DNA of 64,000 nt from Azospirillum rugosum (GTDB lineage: Bacteria; Pseudomonadota; Alphaproteobacteria; Azospirillales; Azospirillaceae), in the NCBI RefSeq assembly GCF_017876155.1, contig NZ_JAGINP010000012.1, forward strand, positions 160,320-224,319, written 5' to 3'. The first letter of the stretch is position 1, and every line of letters begins with the position of its first letter. This document shows positions 18,397-27,278 of this stretch, piece by piece. Under the pieces are notes generated by a model. That model saw only the letters and a program-made list of their open reading frames with translations. It ran no database searches and was not told where the DNA came from. Position numbers and translations under genes: made by a program.

Positions 18397-19233
18397 ATGC
18401 TGGCGAGAATCATGGCGGTGCGCGACCAGCTCCGTCCGTCGGAGCGGAAGCTGGCCGACTGCGTTCTGGCCCAGCCGGGGGAAGTCATCTCCCTGTCGAT
18501 GGCCGAGATGGCTCAGCGCTCCGGCGTCAGCGAACCGACCATCGCGCGCTTCTGCACCGCATTGGGGTGCAGCGGCTTCCGCGAGTTCAAGATCAAGCTG
18601 GCGCAGGATATCGCCGCCGGCATGCCCTTCATCCACCAGGAGGTCAGCGCCGACGATGCGGTGTCCGGCGTGGCCGGCAAGGTGTTCGACCGGACGATCG
18701 CGACGCTGATGCAGGCCCGCAACAACCTGTCGGCGGAGGCGGTGGAACGCGCGGCCGACCTGCTGGCGAAGGCGCGCCGGATCGAGTTCTACGGCTCCGG
18801 CAATTCCGGCACGGTGGCCGAGGACATCCAGCGCCGCTTCTTCCGGCTGGGCACGCCCACGGTCGCCTACACCGACCCGCACGTCTATTTCGTGTCTGCC
18901 CTGTCGCTGGGGCCCGGCGACGTGGTCGTCGCCGTCTCCAACTCCGGCCGCACCCGCGACATGCTGGACAGCGTGCAGAACGCCTTGTCCACCGGGGCGG
19001 AGGTGGTCGCGCTGACCCGCGCCGGCTCGCCGCTGGCCCAGATCGCCACGGTGAGCCTGCTGTCGGACGTCTCGGAAGACTTCGACATCACCTCGCCCCT
19101 GACGTCGCGCATCAGCCATCTGGTCCTCGGCGACATACTGTCCATTGCCGTGGCGCTGCGCAAAGGCGATGCCTTGCAGGAGCGTCTGGAACGCCACAAG
19201 CAGGCCCTGAGCCGGCACCCGGTCGAGATCTAG
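18397..19233 (+). CDS. hexR: RpiR-family regulator, HexR-like (HTH + SIS)
   Basis: The 278-residue protein has an N-terminal HTH_6 domain (residues 1-77, LRPSERKLADCVL, SEPTIARFCTALGCSGFREFK) and a SIS sugar-phosphate-binding domain (about 125-255, IEFYGSGNSGTVAEDIQ, VVAVSNSGRTRDML). The late segment GSPLAQIATVSLLSDVSEDFD closely follows HexR of enterobacteria, which senses KDPG and controls central carbon genes. ATG 18397 has GAGAGG at proper spacing; an ATG 11 codons earlier lacks this. Divergent from pflB with two HexR-like boxes between them. A HexR-like repressor in an alphaproteobacterium controlling pfl is inferred, not proven. Confidence 0.87.
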   Translation: MLARIMAVRDQLRPSERKLADCVLAQPGEVISLSMAEMAQRSGVSEPTIARFCTALGCSGFREFKIKLAQDIAAGMPFIHQEVSADDAVSGVAGKVFDRTIATLMQARNNLSAEAVERAADLLAKARRIEFYGSGNSGTVAEDIQRRFFRLGTPTVAYTDPHVYFVSALSLGPGDVVVAVSNSGRTRDMLDSVQNALSTGAEVVALTRAGSPLAQIATVSLLSDVSEDFDITSPLTSRISHLVLGDILSIAVALRKGDALQERLERHKQALSRHPVEI

Positions 19234-19249
19234 ATACTAGTATACCAAA
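19234..19249. promoter_or_regulatory. Palindrome ATACTAGTAT just after hexR
   Basis: ATACTAGTAT (19234-19243) directly follows the hexR stop codon and continues as ACCAAA. Its half-sites ATACTA/TAGTAT match the outer half-sites of the island's shared palindrome but are abutted instead of separated. There is no promoter context, so it may be chance or a decoy site. Confidence 0.25.
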
Positions 19250-19332
19250 CGCTTCTCCGGGATCTCCGGCTGTGGCGCGGCGGCGCGCCACAGTGTCGCA
19301 GAGCCCGGGGTTGATCGCGGATGCTCTGGCTT

Positions 19333-19478
19333 CCCTCTCCCGCCTCCGGCGGGAGAGGGAAGGGGCCCGCGCGAAGCGTGGGAAGGGTGAGGGCTTGGTG
19401 TCTCGGGAAGACCTTGCCCTCACCCTCCCAAGCCAAAGGCTTGGGTCCCTCCCTCTCCCAGCGGGGCTGGGAGAGGGG
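19333..19478. repeat. Intergenic repeat, copy 1 of a direct pair
   Basis: The element is about 145 bases with hairpins at both ends (CCCTCTCCCGCC..GGCGGGAGAGGG and CCCTCTCCCAGC..GCTGGGAGAGGG) and the middle GGGTGAGGGCTTGG..GGAAGACCTTGCCCTCACC. A close copy in the same orientation lies at 24055-24191. This copy sits between the convergent hexR and focA genes and may end transcription of both. Confidence 0.8.
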
Positions 19479-19496
19479 GAAATTCGCAAATCGCCT

Positions 19497-20405
19497 TCAA
19501 TGCGGCGTCCGGCGGCTCGGGCGGCGGTAGATGAACCAGTAGACTCCCCCGACCAGCAGCGCGCCGCCGACCCAGTTGCCGAGCGTCACCGCGGCGAGGT
19601 TGACGAGGAAGTGCCCGACCGGGATCACCGGCGCGCTCCGCCCCAGGTCGGCCCAGAAGGACGCCGGGGCGCCGTGCTCGATCAGCAGGCCGAGCGGCAC
19701 GAAGTACATGTTGGCGACGCAGTGCTCGAAGCCCGCCGCGACGAAGGCGGCGACCGGCAGCGTCACGGCCAGGATCTTGTCGGTCACGCTGCGCGCGCCG
19801 AGCGCCAGCCACACCGCCAGGCAGACCAGCACGTTGCAGAGGATGGCGAGGAAGAAGGCCTGGTCGGTCGGCAGGCCGCTCTTGGCCGTCGCGAAATACA
19901 GCGCGGAGGCGCCGACCGCGCCATGGCCGAAGGTGTATTGCCCGGACAGGAACACCAGCACGGCCGTGCCCGCCGCGCCGACGAAGTTGCCGAGCCACAC
20001 GGTGGTCCAGACCTTCAGCATCGTGGTGGTCTTCAGCCGGCCGCTGGCCCAGGCCATCACCATCAGCGCGTCGCCGGTGAACAGTTGCGCGCCGCCGACC
20101 AGCACCAGGATCAGGCCGAGCGAGAAGACCAGCCCGCCCAGCAGGCGCGTGACGCCATAGGGCATCATGCCCTCCGCCCCGGACATGGCGACGGTGGCGA
20201 ACAGGCCGCCCAGCGCGATGAAGGCCCCGGCCAGGATCGCCAGCGCGAACAGGGTGGCGGTGTCGTAGCTCGCCTTCTTCACGCCCAGGTTTTCCGCCGC
20301 CACGGCGATGGCGTCGGGGAGCAGGGCGTCCAGCGACGGCTGCGGCGTCACCGGGGTCGACGGGAGCCCCGGCAGTCCATGCGTGTCCATGCCATGCGTG
20401 TCCAT
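19497..20405 (-). CDS. focA: Formate/nitrite channel, FocA family
   Basis: The 302-residue inner-membrane protein has about six helices. The pore segment FEHCVANMYFVPLG contains the conserved His that gates formate in FocA, and the family motif LFTGDALMVMAW is present. It would move formate made by PflB across the membrane. The ATG at 20405 is preferred over one two codons upstream because GAGG then lies 9 bases away. The N-terminus has a short tandem repeat MDTHGMDTHG. It is the last gene of galM-pyk-pflA-focA, 16 bases after pflA. Confidence 0.92.
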   Translation of the reverse strand: MDTHGMDTHGLPGLPSTPVTPQPSLDALLPDAIAVAAENLGVKKASYDTATLFALAILAGAFIALGGLFATVAMSGAEGMMPYGVTRLLGGLVFSLGLILVLVGGAQLFTGDALMVMAWASGRLKTTTMLKVWTTVWLGNFVGAAGTAVLVFLSGQYTFGHGAVGASALYFATAKSGLPTDQAFFLAILCNVLVCLAVWLALGARSVTDKILAVTLPVAAFVAAGFEHCVANMYFVPLGLLIEHGAPASFWADLGRSAPVIPVGHFLVNLAAVTLGNWVGGALLVGGVYWFIYRRPSRRTPH

Positions 20406-20421
20406 AAACATGATCCTCGTG

Positions 20422-21201
20422 TCACGCCACCGGGAGCCCTTGCACCCGGAAGCATTCGCGCACCCGCCAGGTCAGATCGGACGACGGGGGCTCCGTATCT
20501 TTGAGCTTGTAGGGCAGGCCCAGCTCGCGCCACTTGTACTCGCCCATCTTGTGGAAGGGCAGGACGTCCACCCGCTCCACCACGCCCAGGCCGGCGGCGA
20601 ACTCGGCCAAGTCCTTGATCTCGTCCAGGTCGTCGGTCAGGCCCGGCACCAGCACGTAGCGCAGCCAGATCGGCTTTTTCAGCTGCGACAGCCGCTCCGC
20701 GAACTCCAGGGTCGGGCGCAGCGGCACGCCGGTCACGGTGCGGTAGGTCGATTCCCTGAACGCCTTGATGTCCAGCAGGACGAGGTCGATGTCGGCCAGC
20801 AGATGGTCGTCGGCGTGGGCGCCCAGGAACCCGGACGTGTCCAGCGCCGTGTGCAGGCCCATCTGCTTCGCCCCGCGGAAGATCGCCGCGCAGAATTCCG
20901 GCTGCACCAGAGGCTCCCCGCCGCTGATGGTCAGGCCACCGTGGGCGCGCTTCAGGAAATCGGCGTAGGTCGCGATCTCCGCCAGCACGTCGGTGGACTG
21001 CGACGGCGCGCCGTCGTGCATGTGGTGCGTGTCGGGGTTGTGGCAGTACTGGCAGCGCAGCGGGCATCCGGCCAGGAACAGGATGTAGCGCAGGCCGGGG
21101 CCGTCCACGGAACCGCCGGTTTCCACCGAATGGACCCAGCCGCGCACGGACGGGCCCATCCCGGCGGGCGCCGGCTGGTTCATGAACAACGGGCTGAGCA
21201 T
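20422..21201 (-). CDS. pflA: Pyruvate formate-lyase activating enzyme (radical SAM)
   Basis: The 259-residue enzyme uses S-adenosylmethionine and an iron-sulfur cluster to create the glycyl radical on PflB. The cluster motif is CPLRCQYC, followed by TISGGEPLVQPEF (SAM-binding) and LLDIKAF. I chose the ATG at 21201 because AGAGGTG is 4 bases before it; an ATG 15 codons earlier lacks a site. It is separated from its substrate gene pflB (15746-18028) by hexR and instead lies between pyk and focA, so activase and lyase are under different promoters. Confidence 0.95.
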   Translation of the reverse strand: MLSPLFMNQPAPAGMGPSVRGWVHSVETGGSVDGPGLRYILFLAGCPLRCQYCHNPDTHHMHDGAPSQSTDVLAEIATYADFLKRAHGGLTISGGEPLVQPEFCAAIFRGAKQMGLHTALDTSGFLGAHADDHLLADIDLVLLDIKAFRESTYRTVTGVPLRPTLEFAERLSQLKKPIWLRYVLVPGLTDDLDEIKDLAEFAAGLGVVERVDVLPFHKMGEYKWRELGLPYKLKDTEPPSSDLTWRVRECFRVQGLPVA

Positions 21202-21266
21202 GAGGCACCTCTGGAAAGAGCGCCGATGCGCGCGGATTTGCCGCATCGGCGCGGTGCCATCCTAGG

Positions 21267-22805
21267 TCAGTCCTCGACGCCGGCCATGACCGGTGTCAAT
21301 TGATTTGCAGACTGAAGATCGGACGGCGCTTCCTGCGCGTTACGGGCCGCGGAACCAGCCGGCCGGGTGGGCCGCTCGACCCAGGCGATGCGCAGGATGT
21401 TGGTGGACCCCGGCATGCCGAAGGGCACGCCCGCGGTGATGACCAGCCGCTGCCCGTCGTCGGCGAGGCCATGCAGGTAGGCGATCCGCGTGGCCTTGTG
21501 CACCATGTCCGAGAAGTTCTGCACGTCCTCGGTCAGCACGCTGTGCACGCCGTAGGCCAGCACCAGCCGGCGCGACGCCGCGGCGCTGGCGGTCAGGCAG
21601 AGGATCGGCACCTCCGGCCGCTCCCGCGCGGCGCGCAGGGTGGTGGAGCCGCTGGTCGTGTAGGTGACGATCGCCGCGGCGTGGATGGTGTGGGCGACCT
21701 GCCGGGCCGCGGCGGTGATGGCGTCGGACGCCGTCTCCTGCGGGTCGGCGTGCGAGGCGTCCATCATGGTGCGGTAGAGCGGGTCGGTCTCCACGCGCCG
21801 CGCGATGCGGTCCATGATCGACACGGCCTCGATGGGGTAGCTGCCCGACGCCGTCTCCGCCGACAGCATCACCGCGTCGGCGCCGTCGAAGATGGCCGTC
21901 GCCACGTCCGACGCCTCGGCGCGGGTCGGGGCCGGGGCGCTGATCATCGATTCCAGCATCTGCGTGGCGACGATCACCGGCTTGCCGGCGAGCCGCGCCT
22001 CGTGGACGATGCGCTTTTGCAGGCTCGGCACGTCTTCCGGCGGCATCTCGACGCCAAGGTCGCCGCGGGCCACCATGACGCCGTCCGACAGCTCGACGAT
22101 GCGCTCCAGGTGCTGTATGGCCTGCGGCTTTTCCAGCTTGGACAGCAGGGCGGCGCGGCCGTCGATCAGCTTGCGCGCCTCGGCCACGTCCTCCGGACGC
22201 TGCACGAAGGAGAGCGCCACCCAGTCCACGCCCTGGTCGAGCGCGAAGACGAGGTCGGCGCGGTCCTTGGCCGTCAGAGGTGACAGCGGCAGCACGACGT
22301 CGGGGACGTTGACGCCCTTGCGGTCGGACAGGCGGGTGCCGGCGACCACGATGGTGTCGGCGTGCTCCAGGCTGCAATCGACGACACGCAGGCGGACCTT
22401 GCCGTCATCGAGCAGCAGGTCGGTCTCCGGCCGGAGGGCGGCGAAGATCTCCGGGTGCGGCATGCCGACCCGCGTGGTGTCGCCGGGCACCATGGACAGA
22501 TCCAGGCGGAAGCGCTGCCCGACGGTCAGCGTCACCGGGCCATCCGCGAAGGTGCCCAGCCGCAGCTTCGGCCCCTGGAGGTCGGCCATGACGGCGATGG
22601 GGCGCTGCATCTCCTGCTCCAACGCGCGGATGGCGCGCAGGCGCTCACCGTGGTCGGCGTGCGTGCCGTGGCTGAAGTTCAGGCGGAAGACGTCCACGCC
22701 GGCCTCGAACAGGGACCGGATCATGGCGGGGGAGGAGGAGGACGGGCCCAGCGTGGCGACGATCTTCGTCTGCCGGAAGCGCCGGATCGGGGATCCTGTG
22801 GTCAT
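21267..22805 (-). CDS. pyk: Pyruvate kinase
   Basis: The enzyme transfers phosphate from phosphoenolpyruvate to ADP to form pyruvate, the substrate of PflB. The 512-residue protein starts RRFRQTKIVATLGPSS and contains FRLNFSHGTH, VMADLQGPKLRLG, the active-site block around KLEKPQAIQHL/GVMVARGDLGVE and ATQMLESM. About 30 residues beyond the usual C-terminus (RPTRPAGSAARNAQ onward) have no assigned role. The frame is open far upstream, but the ATG at 22805 fits the family start. It lies 50 bases after galM and 65 before pflA, in the same operon. Confidence 0.95.
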   Translation of the reverse strand: MTTGSPIRRFRQTKIVATLGPSSSSPAMIRSLFEAGVDVFRLNFSHGTHADHGERLRAIRALEQEMQRPIAVMADLQGPKLRLGTFADGPVTLTVGQRFRLDLSMVPGDTTRVGMPHPEIFAALRPETDLLLDDGKVRLRVVDCSLEHADTIVVAGTRLSDRKGVNVPDVVLPLSPLTAKDRADLVFALDQGVDWVALSFVQRPEDVAEARKLIDGRAALLSKLEKPQAIQHLERIVELSDGVMVARGDLGVEMPPEDVPSLQKRIVHEARLAGKPVIVATQMLESMISAPAPTRAEASDVATAIFDGADAVMLSAETASGSYPIEAVSIMDRIARRVETDPLYRTMMDASHADPQETASDAITAAARQVAHTIHAAAIVTYTTSGSTTLRAARERPEVPILCLTASAAASRRLVLAYGVHSVLTEDVQNFSDMVHKATRIAYLHGLADDGQRLVITAGVPFGMPGSTNILRIAWVERPTRPAGSAARNAQEAPSDLQSANQLTPVMAGVED

Positions 22806-22855
22806 GTCGGAACTGGCTCCGCAAGAGGAATGGTTGGGGTCGCGGTGGCGGCGCG

Positions 22856-23929
22856 TCACGAGACGCCGAAGGCGTAGACGATCCGGCCCGCGTACCATTG
22901 GCCGGGCTTCAGCACCGTGGAGGGGAAGCTCGGCACGTTGACCGAGTTGGGGAAATGCGACGGTTCCAGGCAGAAGGCGCTGTGCCGGGTGTAGAGGGTG
23001 TTGCCCTTGCCCACGTCGCGCGGCGCTTTGCCTTCCAGGAAATTGCCGGTGTAGAGCTGGATGCCGGGCTCGGTCGAGCGGACCTCCAGCGTCCGTCCGC
23101 TGGCCGGGTGCAGGACGCGGGCGTGGACGGCCAGCGCGCCGGCCGGCTTGTCCACCACGTAATGCAGGTCGTAGCCCTTGCCCTGCGCCAGCATCGGATC
23201 CTTGGCATCGATCCGGGCGCCGAGCGCGGTGGGGGAGCGGAAGTCGTGCGGCGTGCCGGTCACGTCCACCAGCTCGCCGGTCGGCGCCCCGGTCGCGTCG
23301 AGCGCCAGGTAGCGGCTGCCGTTGACCGTGGCGACGTGGTCGAGGATGGACGCGCCGGCGTCGCCCGACAGGTTGAAGAAGGTGTGGTCGGTGAAGTTGG
23401 CGACGGTCGTCTTGTCCACCGCCACCGCGGTCCAGGCGATGGTCAGCGCGTTGTCCTCGTCCACCGAATAGACGAGGCGGACGGGCAGGGTGCCGGGAAA
23501 GCCTTCCTCGCCATCCTGGAAGACGTAGGTCAGCTCCAGGCTGGCGTCGTCGAGTTGGCGGGCGTCGAACACGCGGAAGCGGGAACCGCGCGTGCCCCCG
23601 TGCAGGGTGTTGGGCGGGTTGTTGACGCTGGTGTGCTGCTCCACGCCGTCCAGCAGGAAGCGCCCCTGCGCGATGCGCCCGCAATAGCGGCCGATGAAGG
23701 AGCCCATGGAGGCTTGGCCGTTCATCACCTGCTCGATGGTCTCGTAGCCCTGCACCACGTCGCCGAGCGTGCCGTTGCGGTCGGGGACCAGCAGCTGCTC
23801 GATCTTGGCGCCGTAGTTGGTGACGCGCACCACCATGCCGTTGCGGTTGCGCAGCGTGAACAGGTCCACCGGCCTGCCATCGACGGTCGTGCGGAAATTC
23901 TCGCGCCGGAGTTCGACATGGTGCGACAT
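22856..23929 (-). CDS. galM: Aldose 1-epimerase (galactose mutarotase)
   Basis: The 357-residue cytoplasmic enzyme interconverts alpha and beta anomers of galactose or other aldoses. Family landmarks are NNPPNTLHGGTRG, the catalytic-His region FTDHTFFNLSGDAG and the catalytic-Glu region STEPGIQLYTGNF. ATG 23929 is preferred, with AAGGA 10 bases upstream; an ATG at 23965 would overlap the -10 element and has no Shine-Dalgarno. It opens the galM-pyk-pflA-focA operon and carries the shared palindrome in its promoter, linking sugar entry with fermentative exit. Confidence 0.92.
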   Translation of the reverse strand: MSHHVELRRENFRTTVDGRPVDLFTLRNRNGMVVRVTNYGAKIEQLLVPDRNGTLGDVVQGYETIEQVMNGQASMGSFIGRYCGRIAQGRFLLDGVEQHTSVNNPPNTLHGGTRGSRFRVFDARQLDDASLELTYVFQDGEEGFPGTLPVRLVYSVDEDNALTIAWTAVAVDKTTVANFTDHTFFNLSGDAGASILDHVATVNGSRYLALDATGAPTGELVDVTGTPHDFRSPTALGARIDAKDPMLAQGKGYDLHYVVDKPAGALAVHARVLHPASGRTLEVRSTEPGIQLYTGNFLEGKAPRDVGKGNTLYTRHSAFCLEPSHFPNSVNVPSFPSTVLKPGQWYAGRIVYAFGVS

Positions 23930-23966
23930 GGTCCGGATATCCTTGCCCAACGGTTCGTGCGTCATT

Positions 23967-23996
23967 GCTATACTAATATATCAGTGTGCATGGCAA
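23967..23996 (-). promoter_or_regulatory. galM-pyk-pflA-focA promoter with shared palindrome
   Basis: On the minus strand, -35 TTGCCA (23996-23991), an 18-base spacer and -10 TATAGC (23972-23967) form a good promoter 38 bases before galM. The plus-strand palindrome TATACTAATATATCAGTGTG (23969-23988) fills the spacer, and its core ends at the first base of the -10. A repressor bound here would occlude RNA polymerase. Confidence 0.7.
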
Positions 23997-24054
23997 AGGG
24001 GATTTGGGGTGGAACGGCCCGCCGGGATCCTTTGTCGCAGGTGTGGCGAATTAT

Positions 24055-24191
24055 CCCTCTCCCGCCTCCGGCGGGAGAGGGAGGGGCCCACGAAGTAGGA
24101 GGGTGAGGGCTTGGTTTCTTGGGAAGACCTTGCCCTCACCCACCCATGCTCCGCATGGGTCCCTCCCTCTCCCAGCGGGGCTGGGAGAGGG
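24055..24191. repeat. Intergenic repeat, copy 2 of a direct pair
   Basis: This copy has the same orientation and architecture as 19333-19478: CCCTCTCCCGCC..GGCGGGAGAGGG, then GGGTGAGGGCTTGG and GGAAGACCTTGCCCTCACC, ending CCCTCTCCCAGCGGGGCTGG. It sits in the 549-base gap between galM and adhE. With copy 1 it flanks the whole galM-pyk-pflA-focA operon. Confidence 0.8.
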
Positions 24192-24241
24192 TTTGAGGGC
24201 GCGACAGCGGTGTGACCGAAAACGGGCAGTGTACGAAACGT

Positions 24242-24255
24242 TTGACCTGGGTCAT
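24242..24255. promoter_or_regulatory. Possible FNR/CRP-family box upstream of adhE
   Basis: TTGAC-CTGG-GTCAT is a dyad with the spacing of FNR/Dnr-type sites (TTGAY-N4-RTCAA), with one mismatch in the last position. It lies 223 bases before the adhE ATG, in a long gap. adhE is expected to respond to oxygen. No promoter was firmly placed next to it. Confidence 0.35.
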
Positions 24256-24478
24256 GTTGCCGCACCGGGGCGGGCGCCATAGTCACCCCATCGAACGGTC
24301 GCCGAGCCTGATCCGAAAGGCTTCGACCATCCCCGCGCGATCGCCGGATCCTGAGGCCCGGCGCCGGCATTCCCGGATACACGCTCCATCGGATCGCCCC
24401 GCTCTCATGCGGTGGCCGGACCGGGACGCCTGTGCGCGCGTCACCTGATGAGGCGCCTCTACCGAGGCGAAAATCAGC

Positions 24479-27133
24479 ATGCCCGTCACCACGCTCGCCG
24501 AACTCAACGACCTGATCGCCACCGTCCGGGACGCGCAGCGGATCTACGCCGACTTCCCGCAGGACAAGGTCGACCGCATCTTCCGCAGCGCAGCACTCGC
24601 CGCCGCCAACGCCCGCATCCCGCTCGCCAAGCTGGCGGTGGAGGAGACGCGCATGGGCGTGATGGAGGACAAGGTCGTCAAGAACCACTTCGCGTCCGAA
24701 TACATCTACAACAAGTACAAGGACGAGAAGACCTGCGGCGTCCTGGAAGAGGATCCCGAATACGGCATCATGACGATCGCGGAGCCGGTCGGCCTGATCT
24801 GCGCCATCGTTCCCACCACCAACCCGACCTCCACGGCCATCTTCAAGGCGCTGATCAGCCTGAAGACGCGCAACGGCATCGTCTTCTCGCCGCACCCCCG
24901 CGCCCGCAAGGCGACCTGCGAGGCGGCAAGGCTGGTGCTGCAGGCCGCGGTGGAGGCCGGCGCGCCGGAGGGCATCATCGGCTGGATCGACGAACCGTCG
25001 CTGGAACTGTCCAACGCGGTGATGCGCCACCCGGACATCAACCTGATCCTCGCCACCGGCGGGCCGGGCATGGTGCGGGCGGCCTATTCGTCGGGCAAGC
25101 CGGCGATCGGCGTCGGCGCCGGCAACACCCCGGCGGTGATCGACGAGTTTGCCGACATCAAGCGCGCCGTCGCCTCCATCCTGATGTCCAAGACCTTTGA
25201 CAACGGCGTCGTCTGCGCGTCGGAACAGTCGGCCATCGTCGTGGACTCCGTCTATGACGCGGTGCGCGACCGTTTCGCCAAGCACGGCGGCCACATCCTG
25301 TCGGCCGAGGAAGCCGTCGCGGTGCGCAAGGTGCTGCTGACGGACGGCAACCTCAACGCCGCCATCGTCGGGCAGTCGGCCCAATCCATCGCCGAGATGG
25401 CCGGCATCACCGTGCCGTCCGCCACCAAGGTGCTGATCGCCGAGGTCTCCGACGTGTCGGAGGAGGAGGCCTTCGCGCACGAGAAGCTGTCGCCGACCCT
25501 GGCGCTCTACCGTGCGAAGGACTTCACTCAGGCCTGCGACACCGCGGCGGCGCTGGTGGCGCTGGGCGGCATCGGCCACACCTCCGTCCTCTACACCGAC
25601 CAGGACCAGCAGCCGGAGCGCATCCGCGTCTTCGGCGACCGCATGAAGACGGCGCGCATCCTGATCAACACGCCCTCCTCGCAGGGCGGCATTGGCGACC
25701 TCTACAACTTCCGCCTCGCGCCGTCGCTGACGCTGGGCTGCGGGTCGTGGGGCGGCAATTCCATCTCGGAGAATGTCGGGCCGCAGCACCTGCTGAACCG
25801 CAAGACCGTCGCCAAGCGGGCCGAGAACATGCTCTGGCACAAGCTGCCCAAGTCCATCTACTTCCGCCGCGGCTGCCTGCCCTTCGCGCTGGAGGAACTG
25901 CGCGGCAAGAAGCGCTGCCTGATCGTCACCGACCGCTTCCTGTTCGAGAAGGGCTACGTCAACGAGACGGCGCGCATCCTGAAGGGCCTGGGGCTGGAGG
26001 TGGAGACCTTCTTCGAGGTCAACGCCGACCCGACGCTGGCGGTGGTGCGCAAGGGGCTGTCGCTGGCCAACGCCTTCCAGCCGGACGTGATCCTGGCGCT
26101 CGGCGGCGGCTCGCCCATGGACGCGGCGAAGATCATGTGGGTGATGTACGAGGCGCCGGACGTCGCCTTCGAGGATCTGGCCCTGCGCTTCATGGACATC
26201 CGCAAGCGCATCTACACCTTCCCCAAGCTGGGCGTGAAGGCGCAGTTTGTGGCCGTCCCGACCACGTCGGGCACGGGGTCGGAGGTGACGCCCTTCGCCG
26301 TCGTGACCGACGAGCGGACCGGCATCAAGTACCCGATCGCCGACTATGAACTGACGCCGACCATGGCGATCATCGACGCCAACCTGGTCATGGACATGCC
26401 GAAGTCGCTGACCGCGGCCGGCGGCATCGACGCGGTGACCCACGCGCTGGAGGCCTATGTCTCCGTCCTGGCGAACGAATACACCGACGGGCAGGCGCTC
26501 CAGGCGCTGAAGCTGCTGAAGGAGCATCTGCCCTCGGCCTACGTCAACGGCGCCAAGGATCCGAAGGCGCGGGAGCAGGTGCACAACGCCGCCAGCCTGG
26601 CCGGCATCGCCTTCGCCAACGCCTTCCTCGGCGTGTGCCACTCCATCGCGCACAAGCTGGGGGCGGAGTTCCACCTGGCGCACGGCCTCGCCAACGCGCT
26701 GATGATCGCCAACGTCATCCGCTACAACGCGGCCGACATCCCGACCAAGCAGACCGCCTTCAGCCAGTACGACCGACCCAAGGGCGTGGCGCGCTACGCG
26801 GAAATCGCCAAGCACCTCGGCCTCGGCGGCAGCCGCGACCATGAGCGGGTGGAGAAGCTGATCGGCTGGGTGGAGGACCTCAAGCGTACGCTGGACATCC
26901 CGCCGTCGATCCAGGCGGCCGGCGTGCCGGAGGCGGACTTCCTCGCCAAGCTGGACAGCATCGCGGAGGCCGCCTTCGACGACCAGTGCACGGGCGCCAA
27001 CCCGCGCTTCCCGCTGGTCAGCGAAATCCGGCAGCTTCTGCTGGACAGCTACTACGGCCGTGCCTACGCGGATGCCGCGCTGGAACAGCCGCAGACCGAC
27101 CGCAAGGCCGTGTCGCTCGTCCATTCCCGCTGA
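24479..27133 (+). CDS. adhE: Bifunctional aldehyde-alcohol dehydrogenase
   Basis: The 884-residue enzyme reduces acetyl-CoA through acetaldehyde to ethanol, regenerating NAD. The N-terminal half is a CoA-acylating aldehyde dehydrogenase with nucleophile C246 (NGVVCASEQ). The C-terminal half is an iron alcohol dehydrogenase with VPTTSGTGSEVTPFAVVTD and metal-binding histidines in AHKLGAEFHLAHGLANALM. The length matches E. coli AdhE (about 891). GAGGCG precedes the ATG. Divergent from galM and probably transcribed alone; a hairpin follows 15 bases after the stop. It completes acetate, formate and ethanol branches in this island. Confidence 0.97.
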   Translation: MPVTTLAELNDLIATVRDAQRIYADFPQDKVDRIFRSAALAAANARIPLAKLAVEETRMGVMEDKVVKNHFASEYIYNKYKDEKTCGVLEEDPEYGIMTIAEPVGLICAIVPTTNPTSTAIFKALISLKTRNGIVFSPHPRARKATCEAARLVLQAAVEAGAPEGIIGWIDEPSLELSNAVMRHPDINLILATGGPGMVRAAYSSGKPAIGVGAGNTPAVIDEFADIKRAVASILMSKTFDNGVVCASEQSAIVVDSVYDAVRDRFAKHGGHILSAEEAVAVRKVLLTDGNLNAAIVGQSAQSIAEMAGITVPSATKVLIAEVSDVSEEEAFAHEKLSPTLALYRAKDFTQACDTAAALVALGGIGHTSVLYTDQDQQPERIRVFGDRMKTARILINTPSSQGGIGDLYNFRLAPSLTLGCGSWGGNSISENVGPQHLLNRKTVAKRAENMLWHKLPKSIYFRRGCLPFALEELRGKKRCLIVTDRFLFEKGYVNETARILKGLGLEVETFFEVNADPTLAVVRKGLSLANAFQPDVILALGGGSPMDAAKIMWVMYEAPDVAFEDLALRFMDIRKRIYTFPKLGVKAQFVAVPTTSGTGSEVTPFAVVTDERTGIKYPIADYELTPTMAIIDANLVMDMPKSLTAAGGIDAVTHALEAYVSVLANEYTDGQALQALKLLKEHLPSAYVNGAKDPKAREQVHNAASLAGIAFANAFLGVCHSIAHKLGAEFHLAHGLANALMIANVIRYNAADIPTKQTAFSQYDRPKGVARYAEIAKHLGLGGSRDHERVEKLIGWVEDLKRTLDIPPSIQAAGVPEADFLAKLDSIAEAAFDDQCTGANPRFPLVSEIRQLLLDSYYGRAYADAALEQPQTDRKAVSLVHSR

Positions 27134-27148
27134 CCGCTTCGACCGGTG

Positions 27149-27174
27149 GCTGCGCGTCCCAAAGGGCGCGCAGC
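27149..27174 (+). terminator. Hairpin after adhE
   Basis: GCTGCGCG (27149-27156) pairs with CGCGCAGC (27167-27174), with TCCC/GGG extending the stem, 15 bases beyond the adhE stop. No T-run follows, so it is a probable but not classic terminator. Confidence 0.5.
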
Positions 27175-27248
27175 TGACTGGCCAAACCCACTGGTAAGAC
27201 CAATCCTGCGGCAAAGTGTCCAGACGGGTTCCGAACCCGAGTTCGTCC

Positions 27249-27278
27249 TTGCGGCCGTCACTAATATATTAGTATAAC
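27249..27278 (+). promoter_or_regulatory. MFS carrier promoter with perfect shared palindrome
   Basis: -35 TTGCGG (27249-27254), an 18-base spacer and -10 TATAAC (27273-27278) lie about 120 bases before the MFS ATG. The spacer contains the perfect 14-base palindrome ACTAATATATTAGT (27260-27273), whose last base is the first base of the -10. This is the best copy of the element. Confidence 0.7.

Noticed and set aside
19234..19243. ATACTAGTAT as a fourth member of the shared palindrome
   Set aside because: The half-sites match, but spacing differs and there is no promoter next to it, so it was not counted as part of the regulon.
23981..27214. 1077-codon open frame antisense to adhE
   Set aside because: It is a GC-driven shadow: His/Arg/Gly/Asp-rich translation without family features, exactly opposite a full-length adhE.
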